DNA from: VXNE01 sp965203615
Lineage (GTDB): Bacteria > Pseudomonadota > Gammaproteobacteria > Pseudomonadales > Azotimanducaceae
NCBI GenBank assembly: GCA_965203615.1
Contig: OZ241900.1
Span: 1,054,001-1,118,000, forward strand
Direction: 5' to 3'
Length of the DNA: 64,000 nt
Positions 8,341 to 17,898 of this stretch are shown in pieces. The notes below the pieces were generated by a model, which did no database searches, was not told where the DNA came from, and saw nothing but the letters and a program-made list of their open reading frames with translations. The position numbers were made by a program, and so were the translations under genes. Positions within the stretch are counted from its first letter, which is position 1. Each line of letters starts with the position of its first letter.

Positions 8341-10134
8341 TCATGGGTCTGCAGGGAAACGCAGCCCTGCCGGCAGGCCCGGATGCAGCGAAGACAAGGT
8401 CAGGTTCGGGTTGTAGAAGGGATCCCGGGGAATGTGCTCGGCGATAAACCGTTCCAGCAGATCGTTGTCGGACGGAGGATCTGAGCGGCTTCTCGACTGC
8501 GACTCGTGGTGCAGCAGGACGATTTCCGGCAAGTAGACGTTGTGCAGTCCGGCGAGGTATGCCCGAAGGCAGAACTCGGTATCGCTGCCGACGACTCGAT
8601 ACGCCTCGTTGAAGACGCCTATCGCATCAACGACGTCGCGGCTGACGGCGAGACATGCCCCGGTGACCGTCGCCACGTTGCGCGAAACCCCGGGCGAAAC
8701 GAATACGCCGCCCGTTTCCTCCGGCCGGACGCCGCTGTACACATGGCCGGTGCGTCCACTGTAGCCGACGACAACGCCCGCGTGCTGAATCGTTCCGTCC
8801 TCGAACAGCAGCAACGGCCCGACAACGCCGACGTCTTTCCTGGTGGCGTATTCGGCCATCCGCGCAAGCCATCCTTCGGTCGTGGACACGGTGTCGTTAT
8901 TCAGGAAGACGAGCACGTCGCCCGTGGCTTCGGCCAGGGCAAGGTTGTTGAGGCGCGACCAGTTGAACTCGATGTCGGCGGTCAGCACACGGAAGTTCTC
9001 TCGTTCGCGCCGCATCCGCCTTAGCCAGTCGCGGGTCTCCGCCAGCCTCGAGCCGTTATCCACAACGATCACGTCGAACCCGCTTCCCGCGTTCGTCTCA
9101 TACAGGCTATCCACGCAGGGCGCCAGCAGGTCCACGCGGTCACGCGTTGGAATCACCACCGTCACATGCGCCCGCCCGCCGGTGCCGAAGCGACAGCGCC
9201 AACCCGAAGAAGTGGTCTCCACTCCCGCACAAGGCCCGTAGCGGCGGCGCAGCAGGCTCGCGAGGCTCGCGGGCGGGACCGTCGGCGGTGTATCCGCTGC
9301 GGCCAGCCCATGGCTCAGCACGATGGGCAGATGTTCGATCCGGCTGGCGACTTCCACCATGCGAAGTATCGAGTCGTACGGGTCCCCGAAGCTCCATTGC
9401 CCGTCCCAGATGCGACGCGTCACGCCTACGCAGTCCGTGACGTAGTTCTCGTGGAACAGCAGGTCCGGCGAAAAGTCGGGCCTGAAGGAGGGAAGTCGGC
9501 GAACTCCCCCGATGTCGATCCGGTCCGAGTCCCCGTAAACGATATCCGCCCCCGCATCGAGCGCGCGGGTGATGGCACCGAGGCCGTTCGGGTGCAGGCT
9601 GCGCCCGCGGCCGAGCAGGACGACTCCGAGGGTGTCGGGCGACAATACGTCTGGACCGGCCATGGCCGCCATCGGTTGCGCGTCGACACCGCGCGCGCGC
9701 AGGTCGCCAAGCGAATAATCGGGGCACGAATCCGGGGCCTCAACGAATAGCTTCGCACCTCGTGCAGCGTCGGCCAGATTCGCGACCACGAACTCGCGCT
9801 GGCCGTCATCCAGTCCGGTGAGCGAAGCGGCCAATGCAACCTTGACCGGCTGTTCGTCACTCGTCGCCTCGACCACTTCGACCCATCGACGATAGCGCCG
9901 GAACTGCTCTGCCGGCGAGAGCGATGTGTAGTCGATCAGGACGCCACAGGCGCGCCGCAGCCCACCCGCGCGCAGCAACGCGCTGCGAAGATCCCGTCCC
10001 CCTCCCCTCGCCCGAAGTGCTCCCGGCAGATACCAAACGGCACGCAGGAGTTCCCGTAGCCGTCTCGCATACCGATGCAAGGTCGCGAACAACGGAACCT
10101 CAACCCTCGGCGAGGCGCAGCAGGTACTCTCCAT
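8341..10134 (-). CDS. Glycosyltransferase family 2 protein
   Basis: The C-terminal half is a GT-A glycosyltransferase: VVIPTRDRVDLLAPCVDSLYE opens the nucleotide-binding fold and LVFLNNDT provides the acidic metal site. The N-terminal roughly 300 residues look like a second, degenerate GT2-like region (GADIVYGDSD). It probably adds a sugar to a surface polysaccharide at the cytoplasmic face. The start is uncertain: the ATG at 10134 overlaps rfbA by 35 bases and lacks a ribosome site, whereas a TTG at 10092 has GAGG five bases upstream and would give 583 residues. It is the last gene of the manC-epimerase-rfbA operon. Confidence 0.88.
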   Translation of the reverse strand: MESTCCASPRVEVPLFATLHRYARRLRELLRAVWYLPGALRARGGGRDLRSALLRAGGLRRACGVLIDYTSLSPAEQFRRYRRWVEVVEATSDEQPVKVALAASLTGLDDGQREFVVANLADAARGAKLFVEAPDSCPDYSLGDLRARGVDAQPMAAMAGPDVLSPDTLGVVLLGRGRSLHPNGLGAITRALDAGADIVYGDSDRIDIGGVRRLPSFRPDFSPDLLFHENYVTDCVGVTRRIWDGQWSFGDPYDSILRMVEVASRIEHLPIVLSHGLAAADTPPTVPPASLASLLRRRYGPCAGVETTSSGWRCRFGTGGRAHVTVVIPTRDRVDLLAPCVDSLYETNAGSGFDVIVVDNGSRLAETRDWLRRMRRERENFRVLTADIEFNWSRLNNLALAEATGDVLVFLNNDTVSTTEGWLARMAEYATRKDVGVVGPLLLFEDGTIQHAGVVVGYSGRTGHVYSGVRPEETGGVFVSPGVSRNVATVTGACLAVSRDVVDAIGVFNEAYRVVGSDTEFCLRAYLAGLHNVYLPEIVLLHHESQSRSRSDPPSDNDLLERFIAEHIPRDPFYNPNLTLSSLHPGLPAGLRFPADP

Positions 10135-10966
10135 AACTGCTGGCACCGAGTTCCCGGCCGAGCGCCCGCAGTTCTTCGCGGCTGATCCAGCCATTCAGGT
10201 ACGCCACTTCCTCCAGCACCGCGATGCGCTCGCCGTGCCGCCTCTCCAGGGTCTGAACGAACGTGGATGCCTCCACCAGGCTGTCGTGGGTTCCCGCGTC
10301 GAACCAGGTAAAGCCTCGCCCCAGGCACTCGACGTGCAGGTCCCCGCGCTCCAGGTAATGACGATTGACGTCACTGATCTCGAGCTCACCGCGATCGCTC
10401 GGCCGCACATCGGCGGCGACGTCCACCACGTCGCTGTCGTAGAAGTAGAGCCCCGTGAGCGCCCAGTCGGAACGCGGACGCGACGGCTTTTCCTCTATGG
10501 AAGTCGCGCGCCCTTCCTCGTCGAAGGCCACCACTCCGTAGCGCTGGGGGTCGGGCACGCGATAGCCGAAGACCGTCGCGCCCCGCGGGCGCGAGACAGC
10601 CGCGCGCAATCGTTCCGTGAGTCCATTACCGAAGAATATGTTGTCGCCGAGGGCGAGCGCGCAGGCCTCACCGTCAATGAACTCCCGGCCGATCAGGAAC
10701 GCCTGGGCCAACCCGTCGGGACTCGGCTGCCGGGCATAGGAGAACCGCATGCCCAATCGGCTGCCGTCGCCCAGCAGGAGTTCGTAGCTCTTGAGACACT
10801 CGGGCCAGGAGATGATCAGGATCTCCCGAATCCCCGCGAGCATGAGCACGCTGATCGGGTAGAAGATCATCGGCTTGTTGTACACGGGCAGCAGTTGTTT
10901 CGATACCGCCAGTGTGACGGGGTACAGGCGGGTCCCCGCACCCCCCGCGAGAATGATGCCCTTCAT
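10100..10966 (-). CDS. rfbA: Glucose-1-phosphate thymidylyltransferase
   Basis: The enzyme makes dTDP-glucose from glucose-1-phosphate and dTTP, the first step to dTDP-rhamnose and related sugars. At 288 residues it matches RfbA/RmlA. The N-terminal MKGIILAGGAGTRLYPVT signature, LALGDNIFFGNGL and the later WFDAGTHDSLVEAS motif are all present. rmlB, C and D are absent from the window, so the onward sugar pathway must lie elsewhere. It sits between the epimerase and GT2 genes on the same strand. Confidence 0.95.
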   Translation of the reverse strand: MKGIILAGGAGTRLYPVTLAVSKQLLPVYNKPMIFYPISVLMLAGIREILIISWPECLKSYELLLGDGSRLGMRFSYARQPSPDGLAQAFLIGREFIDGEACALALGDNIFFGNGLTERLRAAVSRPRGATVFGYRVPDPQRYGVVAFDEEGRATSIEEKPSRPRSDWALTGLYFYDSDVVDVAADVRPSDRGELEISDVNRHYLERGDLHVECLGRGFTWFDAGTHDSLVEASTFVQTLERRHGERIAVLEEVAYLNGWISREELRALGRELGASSYGEYLLRLAEG

Positions 10967-11020
10967 GCGGTCGGCTCCGTCAACTTTCCTTCCATCCGCG
11001 CGGCCCGTCTGCCGCAGGCA

Positions 11021-12055
11021 TCAAATATCGACGATTCCGCCGTACATTTCGACATCGTCCAGGACCTTGTGCCAGCGCACGAGTTCCTTGTACCAGTCGA
11101 GCGTAATGGTCCGAACCGTCCTGTCGACGGTCCCGGCTTCGAGTGCCTCGCAGATTTCCGCGACCCCGTCTTCGGCGGTCTTCTCGGCGCGATAGCCCAA
11201 GGCCTCGATCTTGCCGAAGGCAACGCGGTAGCTGCGAAGATCCGGATCACCATACCACTCGATCTCGACATCCCCGGGCACGCTGGCCGCGACGGCTTCC
11301 CCAAGCGCACGAATCTGGTAGGTGTTCGACGCCGAGCCGACGTTGTAGATCTCGCCGTTTACCGTTGCGGGATCCGCCTCCAGCATGTACATCAGCGCCC
11401 GCGCCGTATCCCGCACATGAACCATCGGGCGCCATTGCGTGCCGTCTCTCATCAGCGGCAGCTTGCCGGTCTTCCATGCGCCGTAGGTCATGCCGTTGAT
11501 CGCCAGATCGAAGCGCATGCGCGACGAGAGGCCGTATACGGTCGACTGCCGAAGCACGACGACACAGTACGACTCGTCCGCAAGCGGCAACACGCCCTGC
11601 TCTGCCATCTCGTTGGCCCGCGCATAGGTCGTGAGCGGACTCGTGGGGCTCGCTTCGTCGGCGATGACACCCTGGGCCTGCGCCCCGTAGATGCTGCATG
11701 AAGAAGGCAGGACATATCGCCTAACCCCGGCCTCCTTGGCGAGACGGGCGGCGCGCGCCCGCGCCCGGTGATTGATCGCAAGCGTCGCCTTCTCAAACAG
11801 TTCGCCGGACGGGTCGTTGGAAATCGCCGCGAGGTCGATGATCGCCTCCGCGCCTCGGAAGTGGGCCGGCGTCAGCTTGCGCGTGTCTTCGACGACGACT
11901 TCGAGATCCGGGTGCTCGGCCAGCAGTTCACGACCGAAGAAAAACCGATCCACGGCCCTGACCTTGTGGCCTTCGCCGAGCAGCATGGGCACCAGCGTCG
12001 TGCCAATGTACCCGCCCGCGCCCGTGACGAGGACGCATTTTCGCTTGCGCGTCAT
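11021..12055 (-). CDS. NAD-dependent nucleotide-sugar epimerase/dehydratase
   Basis: This 344-residue extended short-chain dehydrogenase has the Rossmann motif GAGGYIGTTL near residues 12-21 and the catalytic Ser region LPSSCSIYG. The usual Tyr-x-x-x-Lys catalytic pair reads TYARANEMAE here, with Asn in place of Lys, so either the chemistry is altered or the enzyme is a reductase-like relative. It lies between rfbA and manC, so it probably acts on an activated sugar for the polysaccharide. The specific substrate cannot be assigned. Confidence 0.85.
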   Translation of the reverse strand: MTRKRKCVLVTGAGGYIGTTLVPMLLGEGHKVRAVDRFFFGRELLAEHPDLEVVVEDTRKLTPAHFRGAEAIIDLAAISNDPSGELFEKATLAINHRARARAARLAKEAGVRRYVLPSSCSIYGAQAQGVIADEASPTSPLTTYARANEMAEQGVLPLADESYCVVVLRQSTVYGLSSRMRFDLAINGMTYGAWKTGKLPLMRDGTQWRPMVHVRDTARALMYMLEADPATVNGEIYNVGSASNTYQIRALGEAVAASVPGDVEIEWYGDPDLRSYRVAFGKIEALGYRAEKTAEDGVAEICEALEAGTVDRTVRTITLDWYKELVRWHKVLDDVEMYGGIVDI

Positions 12056-12072
12056 GCCTGGTTTGAATTGCG

Positions 12073-13521
12073 CTATGCGCTACCGCCGGGTCTCGGAAGG
12101 GGCTGGTCTTCACCGGCGCGTTCATAGTCGTCGTCGAATCGGACGATGTCGTCCTCGCCAAGGTAGGTGCCCACCTGCACCTCGATCAGTTCCATCGGCA
12201 CCGTGCCCGGATTGCTGATCCGATGCATGCTGCCGACCGGGATATAGGTCGCCTCGTTCGCCGACAGCGTCGATGTGGCGTCCCCGCAGGTCACCCTGGC
12301 CGTGCCACGCACGACTATCCAGTGCTCGGACCGGTGGCGGTGCGCCTGCAACGACAACCGGGCGCCCGGATTCACCGTGATCTTCTTGACCTGGTAGTGC
12401 TCGCCCGCCTCCACCACCTCGTAGGTTCCCCAGGGCCGATCAACCCGGGCATGCGCCTCGGACTGCGTATACGCGAGATCCTTCATGCGCCCTACCACTT
12501 CCTTGACCTTCTGGGTATGGCCTTTTCCCGCGACCAGCACCGCGTCGGCGGTATCCACGACCATCAATCCGTCCACGCCCACCGTGACCACCAACCGCTT
12601 GTCCGCCTGAACGAGGGAGTTCTTGGTATCGACCGTGATGACATCGCCCGCGATGGCATTGTTGTCCTCGTTGCGCGCGCGGATGCCGTGCAGCGCCGAC
12701 CACGACCCGACATCCGACCAGCCGACGTCGAGCGGCAGCATCACGGCCCTGTCCGTCTTCTCCATGATGCCGTAGTCGATGGAATCCTTGGGCGAGTTCG
12801 CGAACTCCGGACCGGGCCGGAAGAAGTCCTGGTGGTCCGAACCCGTTTCAACCGCCGCCCTGCAACTGGCAAGCATATCGGGCTGATGGCGGTCGAGTTC
12901 CTCCAGGTATGCGCTCGCCCTGCAAAGGAATATGCCGCTGTTCCAGTAAAAGTCGCCCGACTGCACGTACTCCTTCGCCGTCGTCACATCGGGCTTCTCG
13001 TAGAACTCGGCAATGCGGCGGACGCCGTCTCCCAGTGCCTCGCCCGAGCGGAAGTAACCGTACCCGGTGTCGGGACCCGATGGCCGGACGCCGAAGGCGA
13101 TCAGTTGACCGGAATCCGCGGTCTCCATTGCCGACCGCACGACTTTGCAGAAGACATCCGGGAGTTCAATGTGATGGTCCGAGGGCACGATCAGCAGCAC
13201 GGGGTCCTCGTCGCGGCGCAGCGCGTGACACGCCGCCAACCCGGCTGCCGGGGCGGTGCCGCAGGCGACCTGTTCCAGCAGGATGGCGCCACACTGCTGA
13301 GCGATCTCGCGACAGTGTTCGGCGACGAGGAACCGATGCTCCTCGTTACAGACGATGTACGGCGGCATCGCATCGAGGCGTGCCACGCGCAACAGCGTTT
13401 CCTGCAACATCGATCGGTCGCTGGTGAGGGATAGGAAATGCTTGGGGTAGCGCCCGCGCGACAGGGGCCACAAGCGCGTCCCCGAGCCGCCCGCCAACAC
13501 TACGGGAAGGATGGACTCCAA
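12073..13521 (-). CDS. manC: Mannose-1-phosphate guanylyltransferase / mannose-6-phosphate isomerase
   Basis: This bifunctional enzyme makes GDP-mannose. The N-terminal nucleotidyltransferase has PVVLAGGSGTRLWPLSR, and the C-terminal cupin has VNPGARLSLQAHRHRSEHW, the metal-binding phosphomannose-isomerase motif. The start is chosen as TTG at 13521, giving 482 residues, because it directly precedes the conserved fold and has AGGAG eight bases upstream. An ATG at 13563 adds 14 unconserved residues. It is the first gene of a minus-strand polysaccharide operon, divergent from the GT4 genes. Confidence 0.93.
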   Translation of the reverse strand: MESILPVVLAGGSGTRLWPLSRGRYPKHFLSLTSDRSMLQETLLRVARLDAMPPYIVCNEEHRFLVAEHCREIAQQCGAILLEQVACGTAPAAGLAACHALRRDEDPVLLIVPSDHHIELPDVFCKVVRSAMETADSGQLIAFGVRPSGPDTGYGYFRSGEALGDGVRRIAEFYEKPDVTTAKEYVQSGDFYWNSGIFLCRASAYLEELDRHQPDMLASCRAAVETGSDHQDFFRPGPEFANSPKDSIDYGIMEKTDRAVMLPLDVGWSDVGSWSALHGIRARNEDNNAIAGDVITVDTKNSLVQADKRLVVTVGVDGLMVVDTADAVLVAGKGHTQKVKEVVGRMKDLAYTQSEAHARVDRPWGTYEVVEAGEHYQVKKITVNPGARLSLQAHRHRSEHWIVVRGTARVTCGDATSTLSANEATYIPVGSMHRISNPGTVPMELIEVQVGTYLGEDDIVRFDDDYERAGEDQPLPRPGGSA

Positions 13522-13650
13522 GTTGCCTGCTCCTCCTCTCCTCCAACGACAAAGCCGGCTCAAGAGTTTCGCCGGTCTTCACACTGTTGCTATCATTCTA
13601 TCGCGTTGCGTTCGGCCAATGGGAGAGGCACCGGCGGGGCGCGGAGGGCC

Positions 13651-14814
13651 ATGCCGGGGGCACCATTGCGCGTTCTACACGTCTACCGAACCTACTACCC
13701 CGATAGTCGCGGCGGCATCGAAGAACTCATTCGTCAGATCTGCCTCTATACCAAGTCGCGCGACATCGACAATCGCCTCCTCGCGCTGAGCGCCAACCCC
13801 GTACCCCAGGTGCTTCGCCAGAAAGAGGTCAAGGTGTACCGCGCCCACCGCGACGTCGAAGTCGCGTCCTGCGGGATGTCGCTACAGGCATTCGCCATGC
13901 ACGAGCGCCTCGCCGAATGGTCCGACCTCATCCACTATCACTTCCCCTGGCCTTTCGGCGACCTCCTGCACCTGACATCCCGGGTCAAGCGGCCGACGGT
14001 TCTGACCTACCATTCCGACATCGTACGGCAGCGCGCCCTACGGCTGCTTTATCGCCCGGTAATGAACCGTTTCCTGCAAAACGTCGACCGTATCGTGGGC
14101 ACCTCCCCCAACTATTTCGCCACGAGCGACGTGCTGCGCCGTTTCCGCGACAAGGTGGAGATCGTTCCCATCGGTCTGAACGAACACACCTATCCCAGGG
14201 TCTCGTCCGACATTCGGGCCGAAATGCGGAACAGGTACGGCGAAGGGTTCTTTCTTTTCGTCGGCGTCCTGCGCTACTACAAGGGTCTGCACATCCTCCT
14301 CGACGCCATCGCCAATGCGCCCTTCCACGTCGTCATCGCAGGGTCGGGGCCGACCGAGCGGGAACTGCTCGAGCAGGCAAGGCGACTGCGCCTGGACAAC
14401 GTCTCCTTCACTGGCTACGTATCCAACGAGCAGAAGGTGGCCCTGCTGTCGCTCTGCCGCAGCGTGGTCTTTCCGTCCTACCTGCGCACCGAAGCATTCG
14501 GCGTGGCGCTGCTGGAGGGAGCGATGTTCGGCAAGGCCCTGATTTCAACCGAAGCTGGGTCCGGCACCAGCCACGTCAACATCGGCGGCGAAACCGGATT
14601 GGTGGTGGACCCCGGATCACCCTCCGCACTGCGTCGGGCGATGGATCGAATCCATGATTGCCCCGAGTTGGCTGACGCCATGGGAAGGCGCGCCCGGCAA
14701 CGTTTCGACCGACTCTTCACCGGCGACCTGATGGGCGAGCGATACGCCGAGATCTACCGCAGTCTTGGACAAGAGGCGCTGGCAACCCAACGCAGCAATG
14801 GTGCCGGCATCTGA
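13651..14814 (+). CDS. Glycosyltransferase family 4 protein
   Basis: This is a 387-residue GT-B glycosyltransferase. The N-terminal domain starts LRVLHVYRTYYPDSRGGIEE with the Gly-Gly acceptor loop. The C-terminal donor domain has GVLRYYKGLHILLDAI and the EX7E-type motif in EAFGVALLEGAMFGKALIST. The ATG at 13651 is preceded by GGAGG, and the frame upstream of it is not conserved. It probably transfers a GDP- or UDP-sugar for the same polysaccharide as the divergent operon. The following GT4 gene starts 12 bp later, so they are one transcript. Confidence 0.93.
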   Translation: MPGAPLRVLHVYRTYYPDSRGGIEELIRQICLYTKSRDIDNRLLALSANPVPQVLRQKEVKVYRAHRDVEVASCGMSLQAFAMHERLAEWSDLIHYHFPWPFGDLLHLTSRVKRPTVLTYHSDIVRQRALRLLYRPVMNRFLQNVDRIVGTSPNYFATSDVLRRFRDKVEIVPIGLNEHTYPRVSSDIRAEMRNRYGEGFFLFVGVLRYYKGLHILLDAIANAPFHVVIAGSGPTERELLEQARRLRLDNVSFTGYVSNEQKVALLSLCRSVVFPSYLRTEAFGVALLEGAMFGKALISTEAGSGTSHVNIGGETGLVVDPGSPSALRRAMDRIHDCPELADAMGRRARQRFDRLFTGDLMGERYAEIYRSLGQEALATQRSNGAGI

Positions 14815-14826
14815 CGTGGGCGGCCG

Positions 14827-15930
14827 GTGAAGATTGCGGTCGACACTCGCCCGTTGGCCGCGCCGAAGACGGGTATCGGTCGCTACCTTGCTGAACTGCT
14901 GCCGCGAATGCTGCGGCATTCGACTCACGAGTGGTTTCTCTACGGTCCCCAGCCTTCCCGGGGGACACCGGCGACGCCGGGGAAGACGCATCCGACCGCC
15001 ATTGACGGCATGGGGAATGTCGTCGTCCGGACGCCGGATCTTCTGCAGGAACTGCATGCGCAGGTGCTCTTCCCGAGATGGGCGGCGCTCGACCGGGCCG
15101 ACGTTTTCTGGTCGCCGCGCCACCGCGTTCCGATACGGATGCCGACTGCCACCGTTGTCACTATCCACGACCTGGTGTGGAAGCACGCGCCGGAGACCAT
15201 GCGACGACTGGGATACCTCCTCGAGCGCGCGACAATGCCCCGCGCGATCAGGCGGGCAAACCGCATCATCGCGGTATCGCGCGCCACCAGGTGCTCCATC
15301 GAACGCTACTTTCCCGATGCGGCCAACAAGACGACCGTCGTACACCCGGCGTCGTTCGCCGCAGCCTCGGACATCCCGGCTATTGCCTGTCCCCGGCCCT
15401 TCGGTCTCTTTGTCGGCACGGTCGAGCCGAGAAAGAACCTCCAGCGCCTGCTCGCGGCTTTCGCGGGCATGCAGCACGACGTGGGACATGACCTGCATCT
15501 CGTCGGAGGCTCGGGCTGGCGCATGCCGAACGCCAGCGCATTGATCCAGGCTCATGGGTTGCAGGGACGCGTCCAGGCGCTCGGAGCGCTGGAGGACGGC
15601 GACCTGCTCCGGCAGTACGCCAGTTGCGATTTCGTCGCGTTGCCGAGCCTCTACGAGGGGTTTGGCTTCCCGATCATCGAGGCGATGGCTTTCGGCAAAC
15701 CCGTGCTCACCAGCAATACGTCGGCCATGCCGGAGATCGCCGGCGACGCCGGGTTGTTGGTCGACCCGACATGCACCGACGACATCGCCCGCGGACTCAG
15801 GCGCATGATGACCGACGGCGCGCTCCGGTCACGATTGGCCGCCGCCGCCCGCCTGCGGGCGGGGGACTTTTCCTGGGATTCAACCGCCGCTGAAACGATT
15901 CGCGTCATCGAGTCGGCGGCCGCCGCTTGA
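14827..15930 (+). CDS. Glycosyltransferase family 4 protein
   Basis: This 367-residue GT4 enzyme starts at GTG (MKIAVDTRPL, with the GIGRYLAEL acceptor motif). The donor domain shows GTVEPRKNLQRLLAAF and the EX7E motif in PSLYEGFGFPIIEAMAFGKPVLTS, close to mannosyl- or rhamnosyltransferases of the WbaZ/MtfB type. It is the second gene of a two-gene glycosyltransferase unit and converges with the O-antigen ligase gene, overlapping it tail to tail by about 50 bp. Confidence 0.92.
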   Translation: MKIAVDTRPLAAPKTGIGRYLAELLPRMLRHSTHEWFLYGPQPSRGTPATPGKTHPTAIDGMGNVVVRTPDLLQELHAQVLFPRWAALDRADVFWSPRHRVPIRMPTATVVTIHDLVWKHAPETMRRLGYLLERATMPRAIRRANRIIAVSRATRCSIERYFPDAANKTTVVHPASFAAASDIPAIACPRPFGLFVGTVEPRKNLQRLLAAFAGMQHDVGHDLHLVGGSGWRMPNASALIQAHGLQGRVQALGALEDGDLLRQYASCDFVALPSLYEGFGFPIIEAMAFGKPVLTSNTSAMPEIAGDAGLLVDPTCTDDIARGLRRMMTDGALRSRLAAAARLRAGDFSWDSTAAETIRVIESAAAA

Positions 15931-17058
15931 CGCGATGCCGATGGCGACCGGCAACCAGATGAGCATCCACGTCCAGCCAATCTTGGCGACCAGTTGGTGG
16001 CCGTCGAGAAGATACGCCGGCAGCGCCAGCGCGTAGACTGCGAGCGCGAGTTTCGCCTCCGGCCGGGCAAAGTTCGCCAACAGGGCGCGCACCGACAGCA
16101 CCAGCAGTGCGGCGAACAGCGTGACCGCGACCACGCCCCCCTGGTACAACACCGCGAGGTACAGGTTGTGCGGATGCACCAGCAGGTAGCAGCCGACAAA
16201 GACGTCTTCGTCCGCCAACACGCCGCTGCCGAACCACGGCCCGCCCGCGAGTGCGCGGGAAAGGATTTCCGACCAGATTGCCGGCCGATAGCTGTCGCCT
16301 CGTGGCAGCAGGAGTTCGCTTGCCGGACTCACCAGCAACGCTCCGACGATCAGCATCGACGAAACGGCGAAAGCGATGACGATCACGCCGAACATTGACG
16401 CCGATTTCGTTCTCCGGGAAACGAGGTAGACAACGCAGGCGAACGGTACAGCCACCCAGGCGTTGCGAGAGTCCGTCAGGAACACGGCCGAAAAAAGGCA
16501 CAGCGCATTCAACACGGCCAACGCGCGCCAACGCAGCGCTGGCGCCTCGAACAGCCAGTAGAACGTACACAGCAGCGCCACGCCAAAGATCAGGGCTGCG
16601 GGCACCTGGAGGTGCAGTTGGCCGAGGCCGGTCAGACGGCCATCTTCCGGGGGAAAGGCAAAGAACCGGAACAGCGCTACCGCCGCCGCAGCGCCACCGA
16701 ACACGGCGATCGTCAGGGTCAGCCGCCGAAAGAACCAGTCGGTGCGCAGACCCTCGGCCGCAGCCACGATAAAGCAGACAACCAGCAGCGCCTTGCTCCA
16801 TTGGCTGAATGCGTCCCGGGCATCGAACGGGTCGGACCAGAAGCTTGAAGCCGCCAGGTAGCCCACCAGCGCCACTGCACAGAGAAAAGTACGGTCGAGC
16901 CAGAGACCCAGCCAGCGACCGCACCCCGCGAGGGTCAGGATGGCGAGCAAGTAGGTAGGAACGCTGGATCCGCTCTGACTGGTCAGGACGAATACCGACG
17001 CGAACGAAAACACCAGCAACGCGGCGCCGATGGGAACGCGATATTCGAGGAGGTACAT
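15880..17058 (-). CDS. O-antigen ligase / polymerase family membrane protein
   Basis: This 392-residue integral membrane protein has about ten hydrophobic segments and a large extracytoplasmic loop. The segment VHPHNLYLAVLYQGG contains the conserved His-Asn-x-Tyr-Leu pattern of the Wzy_C/WaaL family, and LTDSRNAWVAVPFA is also typical. It would polymerise or ligate lipid-linked glycans in the periplasm. Ligase and polymerase cannot be told apart here. The last roughly 50 bases overlap the convergent GT4 gene. Confidence 0.85.
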   Translation of the reverse strand: MYLLEYRVPIGAALLVFSFASVFVLTSQSGSSVPTYLLAILTLAGCGRWLGLWLDRTFLCAVALVGYLAASSFWSDPFDARDAFSQWSKALLVVCFIVAAAEGLRTDWFFRRLTLTIAVFGGAAAAVALFRFFAFPPEDGRLTGLGQLHLQVPAALIFGVALLCTFYWLFEAPALRWRALAVLNALCLFSAVFLTDSRNAWVAVPFACVVYLVSRRTKSASMFGVIVIAFAVSSMLIVGALLVSPASELLLPRGDSYRPAIWSEILSRALAGGPWFGSGVLADEDVFVGCYLLVHPHNLYLAVLYQGGVVAVTLFAALLVLSVRALLANFARPEAKLALAVYALALPAYLLDGHQLVAKIGWTWMLIWLPVAIGIASSGGRRLDDANRFSGG

Positions 17059-17160
17059 CCCGTTAGAGCGTACCCCGGTTAGATCATCGGGCCAATCTCC
17101 TCAAGACCCACCCTTCGGCGGCAACGCGCCGCGCGGTCTCGCACGCGCGCGTGAAACAGG

Positions 17161-17382
17161 TCAGGGTCGCGGCTTGCGCCGGTCGAGGACCAGCCAGGCG
17201 ATCAGGTAGGCGGCGATGACGATCTTCGGGAAAAACAGGCCGGTTACGACAGTGCCGACACGCACCAGTGACGGATCGATACCAAAATAGCTCGCGAACC
17301 CCGCGCAAACGCCTCCGATCCAGCGCCGTGCGTAGTCCAGCGCGAGGCAATCGCGACCGGCGTCATCCATTTCGTAGTCCAT
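17161..17382 (-). CDS. PspC domain protein
   Basis: This is a 73-residue single-domain PspC protein. RRWIGGVCAGFASYFGIDPSLVRV is the PspC signature (residues about 19-42), followed by one hydrophobic membrane helix and a basic tail. In the phage-shock system PspC senses membrane stress; free-standing short PspC proteins are widespread and less defined. The ATG has GGAG five bases upstream. It overlaps the preceding small membrane-protein gene by 20 bases, implying translational coupling. Confidence 0.85.
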   Translation of the reverse strand: MDYEMDDAGRDCLALDYARRWIGGVCAGFASYFGIDPSLVRVGTVVTGLFFPKIVIAAYLIAWLVLDRRKPRP

Positions 17383-17557
17383 ATCCGCTCCGTGACGTGA
17401 CAGGCATTGCCGCTTCCAGTCCTGCCGCGTCGACCGGCGAGACGATCGCCGGGCCATGCGCCTGCGCGATGATGCCGAACAGGAGCAGGGCAACCACGAG
17501 CAAGCCGAACGCAGCGACGGTGCCGCGTGGCGCATTGATTCGAGACAGTCTGAACAT
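17363..17557 (-). CDS. Small membrane or secreted protein, function unknown
   Basis: This 64-residue product has one hydrophobic segment (about residues 14-32, rich in Ala, Val and Leu) that could be a membrane anchor or a signal sequence ending IAQAHG. An AAGGAG site lies only two bases before the ATG. It overlaps pspC by 20 bases on the same strand, so the two are probably co-expressed in envelope stress. No family is recognised. Confidence 0.5.
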   Translation of the reverse strand: MFRLSRINAPRGTVAAFGLLVVALLLFGIIAQAHGPAIVSPVDAAGLEAAMPVTSRSGYGLRNG

Positions 17558-17898
17558 GACTCCTTTTCCAAAAACCCGTGTACATCATTGGGCATCAAGA
17601 AACGTGCCAAGTTCCCCTCCCCACCTCTTTTTGCCAAATCAGGCCAATCGAGCGCGTTTCTCGGAAATCGGCGGCATCTTCGACGTGCATCGGGATGTCG
17701 AGGCGCGGCAAATTCTGTTTCGGCCGACTGACCACCATTCTCCCGATGGCGAAAAACGCCAATAATTGATGTATTCAGCCTAAATATCTCATTGCTAGAC
17801 ATCGACGCGCGCACTTGTATGCGCTTGGCCGATCACGTATGCGGCGAACGTGACATCCACATGCCGATTCATTAATTTCAACCGCCGAATCCTCTGGA
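17558..17898. other. Divergent intergenic region, no gene seen
   Basis: About 340 bp separate the minus-strand small membrane protein/pspC pair from the plus-strand acyl-CoA synthetase. Open frames across it are short and unlike proteins. The middle (about 17760-17800) is AT-rich compared with the surroundings and probably holds the divergent promoters, but I could not find a convincing -35/-10 pair, an RNA gene or a repeat. Confidence 0.4.
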
